A stretch of DNA of 58,549 nt from Candidatus Rifleibacteriota bacterium (GTDB taxonomy: Bacteria; Muiribacteriota; Ozemobacteria; Ozemobacterales; Ozemobacteraceae): the NCBI GenBank assembly GCA_015233155.1, contig JADFYG010000040.1:476-59024 (forward strand), read 5' to 3'. Positions within the stretch are counted from its first letter, which is position 1. Each line of letters opens with the position of its first letter. Below the pieces are notes generated by a model that worked only from the letters and a program-made list of their open reading frames with translations, was not told the DNA's origin and did not search any database. A program made the position numbers and the translations under genes. Of the stretch, positions 8,519-15,988 are shown piece by piece.

Positions 8519-10100
8519 CGGTCGCGCTCCCGATTTTGCCTTCTGAGGTACCTGGAGACGTTGGAATGGGCGCGGCGGCATGTTCCTGTTGTTCCGGAAC
8601 AGCGTTAATGTCGCGTTTCCGCAACGTCGGAAACAGAATTACGTCTCGGATTGAGGCGGAGTCAGACAGCACCATGACGAGACGATCTATTCCGATGCCG
8701 AGACCGCCGGCTGGAGGCATTCCATACCGGAGGGCGTTGACATAGTCTTCGTCCATCTGATGTGCTTCGTCGTCACCTCCCTGGCGTTGGTTCATCTGGT
8801 CTTCGAAACGCATACGCTGTTCTTCGGGATCATTAAGCTCGGAAAACGCATTTGCCGTTTCACGACCCGCGATAAAAAGTTCGAAGCGATCGACCATTGT
8901 CGGATCATCGTGCTTCGCCTTTGCCAGCGGTGAAATCTCTTTCGGGTAATCAATGATGAAGGTTGGATTCTGAAGCGTTTCCTCCACCTTTTCTTCGAAT
9001 ATTTTTACTACGATTCCAGCCGTAGTGTCTTTTGGAGCTATAGCCACGTGATGTTCCTTCGCGACAGCTGACATCTCCTCACGCGACATCTGGAAGGAAA
9101 GATCGGGGCGCTTCACAGCCTCGCGCACCGCATCGATCATTGAAATGCGTTTCCATGGAGAGGAAAAGTCGATTACGCGCCCCTGATATGGAATTTTCAT
9201 GTCGGAGGAAAGCCCGGCTGCAAGGCCTGTGATGAGAGACTCTGTCAATTCGAGCATCGAGTGGATGTCTCCGTAAGCCTGGTAAACTTCCATCATCGTG
9301 AATTCCGGATTGTGCTTTATTGAGATTCCTTCGTTTCTGAAACTGCGATTGATCTCGTAAACGCGCTCAAAACCACCCACAAGCAAACGTTTCAGATATA
9401 ATTCCGGGGCGATGCGCAGGAAGAGATCCATGTCGAGGGCATTGTGATGGGTCGTGAACGGTCTGGCTGCGGCACCGCCGGCGATCGGATGCATCATCGG
9501 GGTTTCGACTTCCAGAAAGTTTCGCTCATTCATGAACTCGCGAACTTGCCGAATGACGCGACTGCGTTTTATGAATGTGCTGCGTACATCCGGATTCGTG
9601 AGCAGATCGACATAGCGTTGACGATATCGCATCTCAACATCGGTCAATCCGTGCCATTTCTCCGGCATTGGATTGATTGATTTGGAAAGAACTACCACAT
9701 CCTTGACACGAAGCGTGATCTCGCCTGTACGCGTGCGAAACAACCCGCCCTCAAGACCGAGGATATCGCCCGCATAAAGTCGTTTTACGATTGCAAAAGC
9801 TTTCTCTCCCAGTACATCCTGGCGAAGGTATATCTGCATTCGGCCGTTCATGTCTTCGATGTGGCCGAACGCTGTCTTTCCCTGCTCTCGTTTTGCCACC
9901 AGCCGGCCGGGTAGTTTAACTGGTCCGAACTCGAAATGTTCCGGAGAAGGAGCGGCTTTCTCAGCCTCTATGAATGCCTGGCGGGCGGTTTCGGTGGTAT
10001 ACGTGCGATCGAAACGACGACCATATGGTTCGATCCCTTCAAGGCGCATATCTTCAATAACTTGCAAACGTTGTTTTTGAACCTGGTTCAATTCATCCAT
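8511..10100 (-). CDS. lysS: Lysyl-tRNA synthetase, class II
   Basis: A 529-residue class II enzyme that charges tRNA-Lys. An N-terminal OB-fold anticodon-binding domain (about 55-150, VKLPGRLVAKREQGKTAFGH) is followed by the catalytic core. Motif 1 contains FLEVETPMMHPIAGGAAARP, motif 2 FRNEGISIKHNPEFTMMEVY, and motif 3 GGLGIGIDRLVM. These match bacterial LysS. The C-terminus carries about 30 extra Ala/Pro-rich residues beyond motif 3. The ATG at 10100 (MDELNQVQ) fits family N-termini; an in-frame TTG 21 bases earlier is possible but less likely. The TPR-protein gene overlaps its 3' end. Confidence 0.96.
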   Translation of the reverse strand: MDELNQVQKQRLQVIEDMRLEGIEPYGRRFDRTYTTETARQAFIEAEKAAPSPEHFEFGPVKLPGRLVAKREQGKTAFGHIEDMNGRMQIYLRQDVLGEKAFAIVKRLYAGDILGLEGGLFRTRTGEITLRVKDVVVLSKSINPMPEKWHGLTDVEMRYRQRYVDLLTNPDVRSTFIKRSRVIRQVREFMNERNFLEVETPMMHPIAGGAAARPFTTHHNALDMDLFLRIAPELYLKRLLVGGFERVYEINRSFRNEGISIKHNPEFTMMEVYQAYGDIHSMLELTESLITGLAAGLSSDMKIPYQGRVIDFSSPWKRISMIDAVREAVKRPDLSFQMSREEMSAVAKEHHVAIAPKDTTAGIVVKIFEEKVEETLQNPTFIIDYPKEISPLAKAKHDDPTMVDRFELFIAGRETANAFSELNDPEEQRMRFEDQMNQRQGGDDEAHQMDEDYVNALRYGMPPAGGLGIGIDRLVMVLSDSASIRDVILFPTLRKRDINAVPEQQEHAAAPIPTSPGTSEGKIGSATDA

Positions 10101-10270
10101 GGCGGGAAATACTCCGTTCAATCGTAATATTAGTAGGTCGGAAAGACTCTATGCGTCCTTTTATAATACCATTCACAATCAATACGTGCGCAATTGATGC
10201 GAAGGGGCGATCCGGTGGATCGCCCGGAAATATTTCGTGATTGATATCACGCATCAGACTTGGGTCATGA
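10101..10270. other. Spacer with GC hairpin between the UDP-sugar dehydrogenase gene and lysS
   Basis: A perfect 9-base-pair hairpin, GGGCGATCC...GGATCGCCC at 10205-10225, lies downstream of the dehydrogenase gene. It lacks a T-run on the minus strand, so it may be a weak terminator or a repeat fragment. The lysS promoter should lie between it and 10100. Confidence 0.45.
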
Positions 10271-11599
10271 TCAAAGTCGCCAGTATCGAAAACCTGCCAG
10301 ATTAGCATCGGCTGGCGAAAACAAACCGCGAACATCTATGAGCACTGGGGTTTCATTGCCGCGGCCACATATTCCCACCAGTTTAGCCAGGGAGAGTGCC
10401 TTGTATTCCGCATGGGAAACCGCGACGATTATGGCATCGACAAGAGGAATTTCCTTGTCGATGGACGTGTGTATTTTCAGATTGTATTCTTCGATGGCTT
10501 CTTTCGGACATGCGAGCGGATCATGTACAACGACAGCGACTCCATATTCACTGAGTTCTTCAATAATATCAACTACCCGTGTGTTGCGAAGGTCGCCGAC
10601 ATTTTCTTTGAAAGTCAATCCGAGAATGAGAACTCGCGCACCCTTTATAGTTTTTCCCGCTTTTATCATCTCTTTGACTGTGTTTTCAGCTACGAATTTT
10701 CCCATGCCGTCGTTGATTCTGCGGCCGGCGAGGATGACCTCAGGATGATAACCGAGTTCCTCGGCCTTGAATGTCAGATAGTACGGGTCGACTCCTATGC
10801 AATGACCGCCAACGAGGCCCGGGACAAACTTCAAAAAATTCCATTTGGTGCCGGCTGCGGCCAGTACCTCCAATGTGTCGAGTCCCATTTTGTGAAAGAT
10901 GATGGAAAGCTCGTTCATTAATGCGATATTCAGGTCGCGTTGAGTATTTTCTATGACCTTTGCAGCCTCAGCAACCTTGATGCTGGAAGCACGATGAACA
11001 CCGGCTTTTATAACCGACTCATATATCTTCGCCGTTAGTTCGAGAGTCTCGGCATCCGAACCAGAAACGACCTTGGTGATACTTTCCAGGCGATGATCTT
11101 TGTCTCCCGGGTTGATGCGTTCAGGGCTATAGCCTACAGTGAAATCTTTTCCGTATTTCAGACCGGAACATTTTTCCAGAATCGGAACACACTCGTCTTC
11201 CGTGACGCCCGGATACACAGTTGATTCATAGACTATTACTGAACCGGGTTTCATATGTTTTCCAACAACTTCAGAGGAGTTAACCAGAGGCGTGAGATCC
11301 GGGCGTTTATTTTTATCGATCGGGGTGGGAACAGCGATAATGATGAACCGCGCTTTTGCTATCTGCTCAGGGTCCGTTGTAAAGATGATTTTCACCTTTT
11401 TCAGTCCGCCGGGTGGCACTTCTCCGGTGGGATCTGTTCCTTGTTTCAGCAGTTCTACTTTTTTGACATTGCAGTCATACCCGATAACATCGAATTTTTT
11501 TGCAAAAGCGTGTGCCAGAGGGAGTCCGACATAACCGAGACCGACGATGCAAATTGACGCTTTCCGATTCTTCAGACTGTCCCAGAGGTTATTCATCAT
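10271..11599 (-). CDS. UDP-N-acetyl-sugar dehydrogenase (WbpA/WecC/TviB family)
   Basis: A 442-residue NAD-dependent nucleotide-sugar 6-dehydrogenase that oxidises a UDP-HexNAc to the uronic acid for capsule or O-antigen synthesis. The N-terminal Rossmann motif is VGLGYVGLPLA (about 19-29). The catalytic cysteine lies in GGHCIGVDPYYLTFKAEELG (around 264). The C-terminal UDP-binding domain starts with LGLTFKENVGDLRNTRVVD. The GHCIGVDPYYLT form points to the UDP-GlcNAc/GalNAc group rather than UDP-glucose dehydrogenase. The start is uncertain: tandem ATGs at 11599 and 11596, or one at 11623. No other polysaccharide genes lie nearby. Confidence 0.9.
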   Translation of the reverse strand: MMNNLWDSLKNRKASICIVGLGYVGLPLAHAFAKKFDVIGYDCNVKKVELLKQGTDPTGEVPPGGLKKVKIIFTTDPEQIAKARFIIIAVPTPIDKNKRPDLTPLVNSSEVVGKHMKPGSVIVYESTVYPGVTEDECVPILEKCSGLKYGKDFTVGYSPERINPGDKDHRLESITKVVSGSDAETLELTAKIYESVIKAGVHRASSIKVAEAAKVIENTQRDLNIALMNELSIIFHKMGLDTLEVLAAAGTKWNFLKFVPGLVGGHCIGVDPYYLTFKAEELGYHPEVILAGRRINDGMGKFVAENTVKEMIKAGKTIKGARVLILGLTFKENVGDLRNTRVVDIIEELSEYGVAVVVHDPLACPKEAIEEYNLKIHTSIDKEIPLVDAIIVAVSHAEYKALSLAKLVGICGRGNETPVLIDVRGLFSPADANLAGFRYWRL

Positions 11600-11693
11600 C
11601 AGTTTTTCCGTTTCTCCAGGCATTGACTACACTGCATGGGCGGCGATATTCTACTGAATACCGTCTGGGGTGTCAATTTTCGGTAAAAAAGCA

Positions 11694-11865
11694 GGGCAAA
11701 CGCACTAAGAAACTCAGGAATGGTCTATATCACGACTCTCGACACTACGAAGTGCCCGCAAGGGCGAAACTATGATATGGCGTGACCGCCGGGCACGCCG
11801 AAGCCGCAAAGCGGCGCGCCCGGCGATCACGCCCACACACAGAACTTTTAATGCGTTTGCCTTGG
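11694..11865. repeat. Family A MITE-like repeat, full-length copy A2
   Basis: A 172-base element with imperfect terminal inverted repeats: GGGCAAACGCACTAAGAAACT at the left (less its last base in the best match) and AGAACTTTTAATGCGTTTGC at the right. Inside are a small hairpin GTGCCCGCAAGGGCGAA and the GC-rich palindrome GCGTGACCGCCGGGCACGCC...GGCGCGCCCGGCGATCACGC. Architecture and size match A3 (24851-25017). No coding capacity is evident. Confidence 0.8.
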
Positions 11866-11879
11866 GTAAAAAAGAAAAA

Positions 11880-11905
11880 TGTCACAGCGATCAGATTTTT
11901 TCGTC
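11880..11905 (+). promoter_or_regulatory. Candidate ECF sigma promoter (TGTCAC-N16-CGTC)
   Basis: TGTCAC at 11880-11885 and CGTC at 11902-11905 are 16 bases apart. Paired motifs of the kind TGTCACA/CGTC are described for ECF41-group promoters, and CGTC-type -10 boxes are common for ECF factors. It lies about 60 bases upstream of the polyproline protein gene, which is followed by an ECF sigma gene. Autoregulation of this locus is an inference. Confidence 0.35.
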
Positions 11906-11967
11906 TAATATATACGAGCGCACCCAACCCGGGGTGAATCGAAACTTCTCTTAACAAGGAGCAGTAT

Positions 11968-13038
11968 ATGAGGAATCAAGTATCCAAATGGTTGCTTGTC
12001 AGCGGAATGGTTGCTTGTGGAGCAATCATTCTGACTGGTCAGGCGAGTGCAACCACTGAAGACAGTGGTGGAGCAATAGTTTATCAGATGGTATCGGCTC
12101 CTCCACCTCCACCGCCACCTCCACCGCCACCTCCACCTCCGCCACCGCCACCGCCTTCAACAACGTCCTCCACGGAGACCAGCACTACGACTACCAGTGC
12201 AGCTGCATCCACGGATACCGGCACTACGACTACCAGCTCGGCTGCATCCACGGATACCGGCACCACAGGCGGTAGTGATAACTATAGTGTTGCATCTGGT
12301 TCGACCACAACGACGACCAGCTCAGCGACATCCAAGGATGCTGGCGCATCGGCGTCTGTTTCTGCCGGAGTCGCTTCTGCGGCTGGAAGACCACCTCTTC
12401 CCCCCAAGGAAGTCGTGGAAAAGTTCATGAATGATTTTGTGGCAAAGAATAAGGATGCCGGATATACGATCACCAAAGACGACCAGGGTCGGTCTGTTGT
12501 CAAGGATAAGAGCGGGAACGTTGTTCCCCTGCAAAAAATACTGCCTCCTCCACCTCCAGGCGGAGTTCCTCCGAAGGAAGTCGTTGAGAAGGCAATAAGC
12601 GACTTTATGGCAAAGAACAAGGATGGTGGATTTACTGCGTCAAAAGATGCTGAGGGACGTACCATCGTTAAGGACAAGAATGGCAATATCGTTCCCTTGC
12701 AGGCATTTTTGCCTCCGCCTCCGGGCATGATGCCCCCTATGCCTCCCAAGGAAGTAATGGATAAGGCAATAAGCGATTTCATGGCCAAGAATAAAGGTAC
12801 CGGTTATACCGTCTCAAAAGACGCTCAGGGGCGCCCGGTCATTAAGGACAAGAACGGCAACATAGTTCCCATAGAAAAAATACTTCCTCCTCCTCCAATG
12901 CCTGGTGCCGCCAGTGGATCAGAAACGGTGTCCAGCCAATCAAGCAGTCTATCCAGCGGAACAGTTGTTACTCCAACGTCCACTTCGACAGCGGACAGCC
13001 CTGAAAATCCCGACAGTGCTGTTGAAAGCAACCCATAA
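11968..13038 (+). CDS. Secreted polyproline protein with three repeat modules
   Basis: A 356-residue exported protein. A signal peptide (1-29) is followed by an uninterrupted run of 19 prolines (45-63) and a Ser/Thr linker with the repeated unit STDTGTTTTS (about 64-140). Three tandem copies of a module of about 50 residues follow (145-197, 201-252, 259-310), each ending in prolines. Each module runs PPKEV, a short helix, a GY/GF strand, then KDxxGRxxxKDKxGNxVP. A Ser-rich tail ends the protein. The same module occurs twice in the EF-hand protein at 14891. AAGGAG lies 6 bases before the ATG. The family is not one I recognise; a cell-surface or wall-spanning structural role is plausible. Confidence 0.75.
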   Translation: MRNQVSKWLLVSGMVACGAIILTGQASATTEDSGGAIVYQMVSAPPPPPPPPPPPPPPPPPPPSTTSSTETSTTTTSAAASTDTGTTTTSSAASTDTGTTGGSDNYSVASGSTTTTTSSATSKDAGASASVSAGVASAAGRPPLPPKEVVEKFMNDFVAKNKDAGYTITKDDQGRSVVKDKSGNVVPLQKILPPPPPGGVPPKEVVEKAISDFMAKNKDGGFTASKDAEGRTIVKDKNGNIVPLQAFLPPPPGMMPPMPPKEVMDKAISDFMAKNKGTGYTVSKDAQGRPVIKDKNGNIVPIEKILPPPPMPGAASGSETVSSQSSSLSSGTVVTPTSTSTADSPENPDSAVESNP

Positions 13039-13098
13039 CAAGGGCGTTATAATCGGCTTGTGGAGACTGTTTATCTCGTACTGATCCGAATTCGAAAT

Positions 13099-13133
13099 GG
13101 AAGGCAGGCCTCGATGTATGGGGCCTGCTTTCC
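13099..13133. promoter_or_regulatory. Hairpin between the polyproline gene and the ECF sigma gene
   Basis: GGAAGGCAGGCC (13099-13110) pairs with GGCCTGCTTTCC (13122-13133), giving a strong stem with no following T-run. It sits just ahead of the GGAG that could act as ribosome site for the sigma gene. It may attenuate read-through or affect translation of the sigma factor. Confidence 0.4.
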
Positions 13134-13151
13134 GGAGTTATCTATCCAGTC

Positions 13152-13700
13152 ATGGCGAATAAAGACGTTTATGCTCAGGAAGATGCGCTTGTCATTGCTG
13201 AGGTTCTGAAAGGACGCAAGACATCTTTTACTATTCTGGTAAATCGATATCAGCGATTAGTGAGAATCACGATATGGAATTATTTTAGAAAACGTGAATT
13301 CGTGGATGATCTATGTCAGGAAGCATTATTAAAAGCGTATTTAAACTTGTCAGCATTGCGGGAGCCGGCTAAATTCAAAAACTGGCTCTTACAGGTTACT
13401 TTTCGTTTATGTGTTGATTATCAGCGTCGGAATCGCGTTGAAAATTCCTGCGTGGAGTCTCTTGGAGAGAACGATGGGATACTCTTTGCAGTTAATAATG
13501 AAGAATCGTTTATTTTAGATGAAGCATCCGTATTGAGTTTGTTGAATCGTCTTTCTTCCGTAGACTGTTTCGTTGTCTGGTTGCGATATGTCGAGGAATT
13601 GTCATACGATAGTATTGCTTCCATAATAGATTCTACTGAGACAGCTGTCCGTCAGAAGGCGTCAAGGGCGATGAAGTCTATGAGAAAATATCTGAAATGA
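13152..13700 (+). CDS. ECF-type RNA polymerase sigma factor
   Basis: A 182-residue sigma-70 family factor of the extracytoplasmic-function class. Region 2 (about 26-100) includes LVNRYQRLVRITIWNY, a DDLCQEALLKAYLNL stretch and FKNWLLQVTFRLCVDYQRRN. Region 4 (about 130-180) includes a helix-turn-helix, LSYDSIASIIDSTETAVRQK. The next gene encodes a matching membrane anti-sigma, so release is probably triggered by an envelope signal. Base composition is AT-richer than neighbouring genes. GGAG lies about 14 bases upstream of the ATG, a rather long spacing. Likely targets are its own locus and the polyproline gene. Confidence 0.9.
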   Translation: MANKDVYAQEDALVIAEVLKGRKTSFTILVNRYQRLVRITIWNYFRKREFVDDLCQEALLKAYLNLSALREPAKFKNWLLQVTFRLCVDYQRRNRVENSCVESLGENDGILFAVNNEESFILDEASVLSLLNRLSSVDCFVVWLRYVEELSYDSIASIIDSTETAVRQKASRAMKSMRKYLK

Positions 13701-13722
13701 ACTGGAAAAGGTGAATCGAGTT

Positions 13723-14901
13723 ATGAATTGTGAAAAAATCCAGGAACTAATTCCAGATTCCGTTTCTGGCGGGCTTTCTCCTGAAGATAATAAAGCAGTG
13801 CCGGAGCATCTGAAGAGTTGTTCTGTCTGTCGAAAAGAGGTTGAAAAGCAGAAGGCTCTGGTTTCAGGAATGAACCGCTTTTATGAATCATTCGAGCCTG
13901 GAAAACAAAACCCGGTGTTCTCCATTCCGGAAGAGAAAAAATCTTCGTCAAATTGGCGAGCATTGTGGACTTGGGGTTCAGGATTTTCTTTGGCTGCGGT
14001 AATTGGCATATTCATTTATTTTCAATTCTACGGAAAGATTCAACGCTCCGTCGTTACTAATTCCGGCTCCATTCAAGTTCAGTCCGTCCATAAAGGTGAA
14101 AGCCTGCTTCAAAGCGGTGTTTTGCTCGATCTGGCCAGAAACGAAAAGCTTCAAAAAGGGTTTTCGCTTCTGGCCGAATTGCCATACAAAGCCGTGGAAG
14201 AGGCGGGAATAGAACACAATAAGAGGATGTTTTTCACTATGGCCAGTGGAACCAGCTTCGAGATGGTTCCCGAAGGGGTATTATTGATACAAGGCGGAGG
14301 ACGATTTGATGTCCAGCCCGGGGCAAATCGAATTCGTGTCAAGACCGCATGTGCGATCCTTGGAGTATTGGGCACCAAATTTGATGTTGTTGCGAACGAA
14401 CGACTTACTATCGTTCAGTTGCTGCGGGGAAAAATCCAGGTTGAGGCTGGCAAACAGCCATTTATTATGGAGCCTGGTGATGTGACATGCACATTCAACG
14501 GCTCTGAAACACGAAAAATACAGCTTTCAGAAGATCTATGGAGTTTGTTTTCCCGTGACCCAGGGAATTGGGAAGCGGCTCTTAATGCTATTATCACTCA
14601 AAAATCATTATCGGGCGGGAAGTCAGGCAGTCCTGGCACGAAGCCGGATAAGTCGAATATAGCATCGCCGCCTTACGGGTTGACGCGAACCACTGTACAG
14701 TCTTACACTGAACATGTGAGCCAGCCTGTTGGAGCGATAGCCTCGCATGTGATTTCCACGCAAAGTGCTACTATGCCAGAGGTGGCATCGGAAACAATAA
14801 CTGCATCAGAAACGGTCGGTACTGGTTCAGGAACAGTAAATACCGCTTCTCAGACATCGAGTGCAAATAGTCCGGAGGAGGCCATTGAGAGTGAACACTA
14901 A
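13723..14901 (+). CDS. Transmembrane anti-sigma factor with zinc finger and FecR domain
   Basis: A 392-residue, single-pass inner-membrane protein. The cytoplasmic N-terminus has the zinc-binding anti-sigma pattern HLKSCSVC (His29, Cys33, Cys36), expected to bind the ECF factor encoded just upstream. A membrane helix spans about 83-103. The periplasmic part has a FecR-like sensor domain (about 175-258, VKTACAILGVLGTKFDV and LLRGKIQVEAG) and a Ser/Thr-rich tail. ATG 13723 is preferred over the GTG at 13711 because AAGG has better spacing. Its 3' end overlaps the next gene. Combining a ZAS zinc finger and FecR in one polypeptide is known but less common than either alone. Confidence 0.85.
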   Translation: MNCEKIQELIPDSVSGGLSPEDNKAVPEHLKSCSVCRKEVEKQKALVSGMNRFYESFEPGKQNPVFSIPEEKKSSSNWRALWTWGSGFSLAAVIGIFIYFQFYGKIQRSVVTNSGSIQVQSVHKGESLLQSGVLLDLARNEKLQKGFSLLAELPYKAVEEAGIEHNKRMFFTMASGTSFEMVPEGVLLIQGGGRFDVQPGANRIRVKTACAILGVLGTKFDVVANERLTIVQLLRGKIQVEAGKQPFIMEPGDVTCTFNGSETRKIQLSEDLWSLFSRDPGNWEAALNAIITQKSLSGGKSGSPGTKPDKSNIASPPYGLTRTTVQSYTEHVSQPVGAIASHVISTQSATMPEVASETITASETVGTGSGTVNTASQTSSANSPEEAIESEH

Positions 14902-15955
14902 GACTATCAGCCGACTCATAATGTGTGTGACGATATTTGTCGTGACTTTGGCGGGAGCGAATTTTTGTCAGGCGGTGGAAGCGCCCACGGATTTGGCTTC
15001 GGCCCTGAAATTGATTTTGGAATTTCCGAGTAAAATAGAGAATCTTGATGATCTGATGAGCGTCTTCAGTGAGATTCAAATCAATCAGGTTTTAACCGGC
15101 GCACCTCTGAATACCATTACGGCCGCTAACAATCCTCTTTTGCACCCGAATCCCATCGTCTCTGATAAGACTCCGAAATTCTCAGATGCAGCAATTTTCG
15201 ATTTTCGTCGCACAGCTGCTCAGGATTTCATCAAATACTCAGGTTCTGCCGACGGTTGCATGACGAGAAGCCAGTTTCAGACTCTTGTAGCGGCGGGCCG
15301 ACTACCGATAAAGGGTGATGCCGACGAGTATTTTCAGTCGCACGACAGGGATGGCGACGGGAAGCTCAGCATCTGGGAATTTGTTCCAACACCATCCGAG
15401 GTGGCGACAAAACAGGATCTAACTCTCATCACCAGTGCCTATATGAGCGGTACTCCTTATCCGACAGGGAATTATCCGACGGCTAGACCGATGGAAGCCC
15501 CGCCCGGGCCACTTCCGGGCAGTGGTACTAATCAGATTCCTCCGGCCAGCTCCCCGCCACCGCTTCCGCCGCCTCCACCAGTATTCTTGTCTGTAGCAGA
15601 AATCGAAAAGCGTCTAACTGATTTCGCAAATCAGAACGGATATACGACAACTCGTGGGCTGGATGGAAGACTGGTCATAATTGATCAAAACGGGGTTGCG
15701 CTTGTTTCAATTCCACCCGGAGTATTGCCAATATCATTACCGAATGCGGTTCCACAACTTACAGCATTCGCTCAGTCTTTTGGAGGAACGACTGAAAAAG
15801 GCCCCGATCTGGTGCCCATTATAAAAGACAAAAACGGACAGATTGTACCGATTGCAAAATGGCCGCCTAATCTTCAGCCTCCTTACATGCCTCCGGGGCC
15901 GCCACCGCCGGCAGGTCCTCCCGGCCCTCCACCTCCACCTCCACCCGGAAACTGA
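14891..15955 (+). CDS. Secreted EF-hand and proline-rich protein sharing the repeat module
   Basis: A 354-residue exported protein. The GTG at 14891 is chosen because GGAGGAG lies 9 bases upstream and the protein then begins with a signal peptide (about 1-28). A canonical EF-hand calcium loop, DRDGDGKLSIWE (Asp152, 154, 156, Glu163), is preceded by a degenerate partner loop near 117-129. The C-terminal half holds two diverged copies of the module in the polyproline protein (about 232-280 and 285-325) between proline-rich segments, ending in polyproline. It overlaps the FecR gene by 11 bases and abuts the PilX-like gene. Calcium binding is likely from the loop; the overall role is unknown. Confidence 0.75.
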   Translation: MNTKTISRLIMCVTIFVVTLAGANFCQAVEAPTDLASALKLILEFPSKIENLDDLMSVFSEIQINQVLTGAPLNTITAANNPLLHPNPIVSDKTPKFSDAAIFDFRRTAAQDFIKYSGSADGCMTRSQFQTLVAAGRLPIKGDADEYFQSHDRDGDGKLSIWEFVPTPSEVATKQDLTLITSAYMSGTPYPTGNYPTARPMEAPPGPLPGSGTNQIPPASSPPPLPPPPPVFLSVAEIEKRLTDFANQNGYTTTRGLDGRLVIIDQNGVALVSIPPGVLPISLPNAVPQLTAFAQSFGGTTEKGPDLVPIIKDKNGQIVPIAKWPPNLQPPYMPPGPPPPAGPPGPPPPPPPGN

Positions 15956-15988
15956 TTGAAGATTCAGCGCGAAATAAGAGGCATTTAC

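Larger units (their letters stand above)
11600..11967. other. Divergent intergenic region with repeat A2 and ECF-like promoter
   Basis: This 368-base spacer separates the UDP-sugar dehydrogenase (minus) from the polyproline protein (plus). It holds the full-length family A repeat (11694-11865) and then an ECF-type promoter candidate at 11880-11905. Each is listed separately. Nothing else stands out. Confidence 0.5.

Noticed and set aside
12084..12266. Minus-strand frame with a run of about 20 glycines
   Set aside because: It is simply the reverse reading of the polyproline codons of the plus-strand gene.
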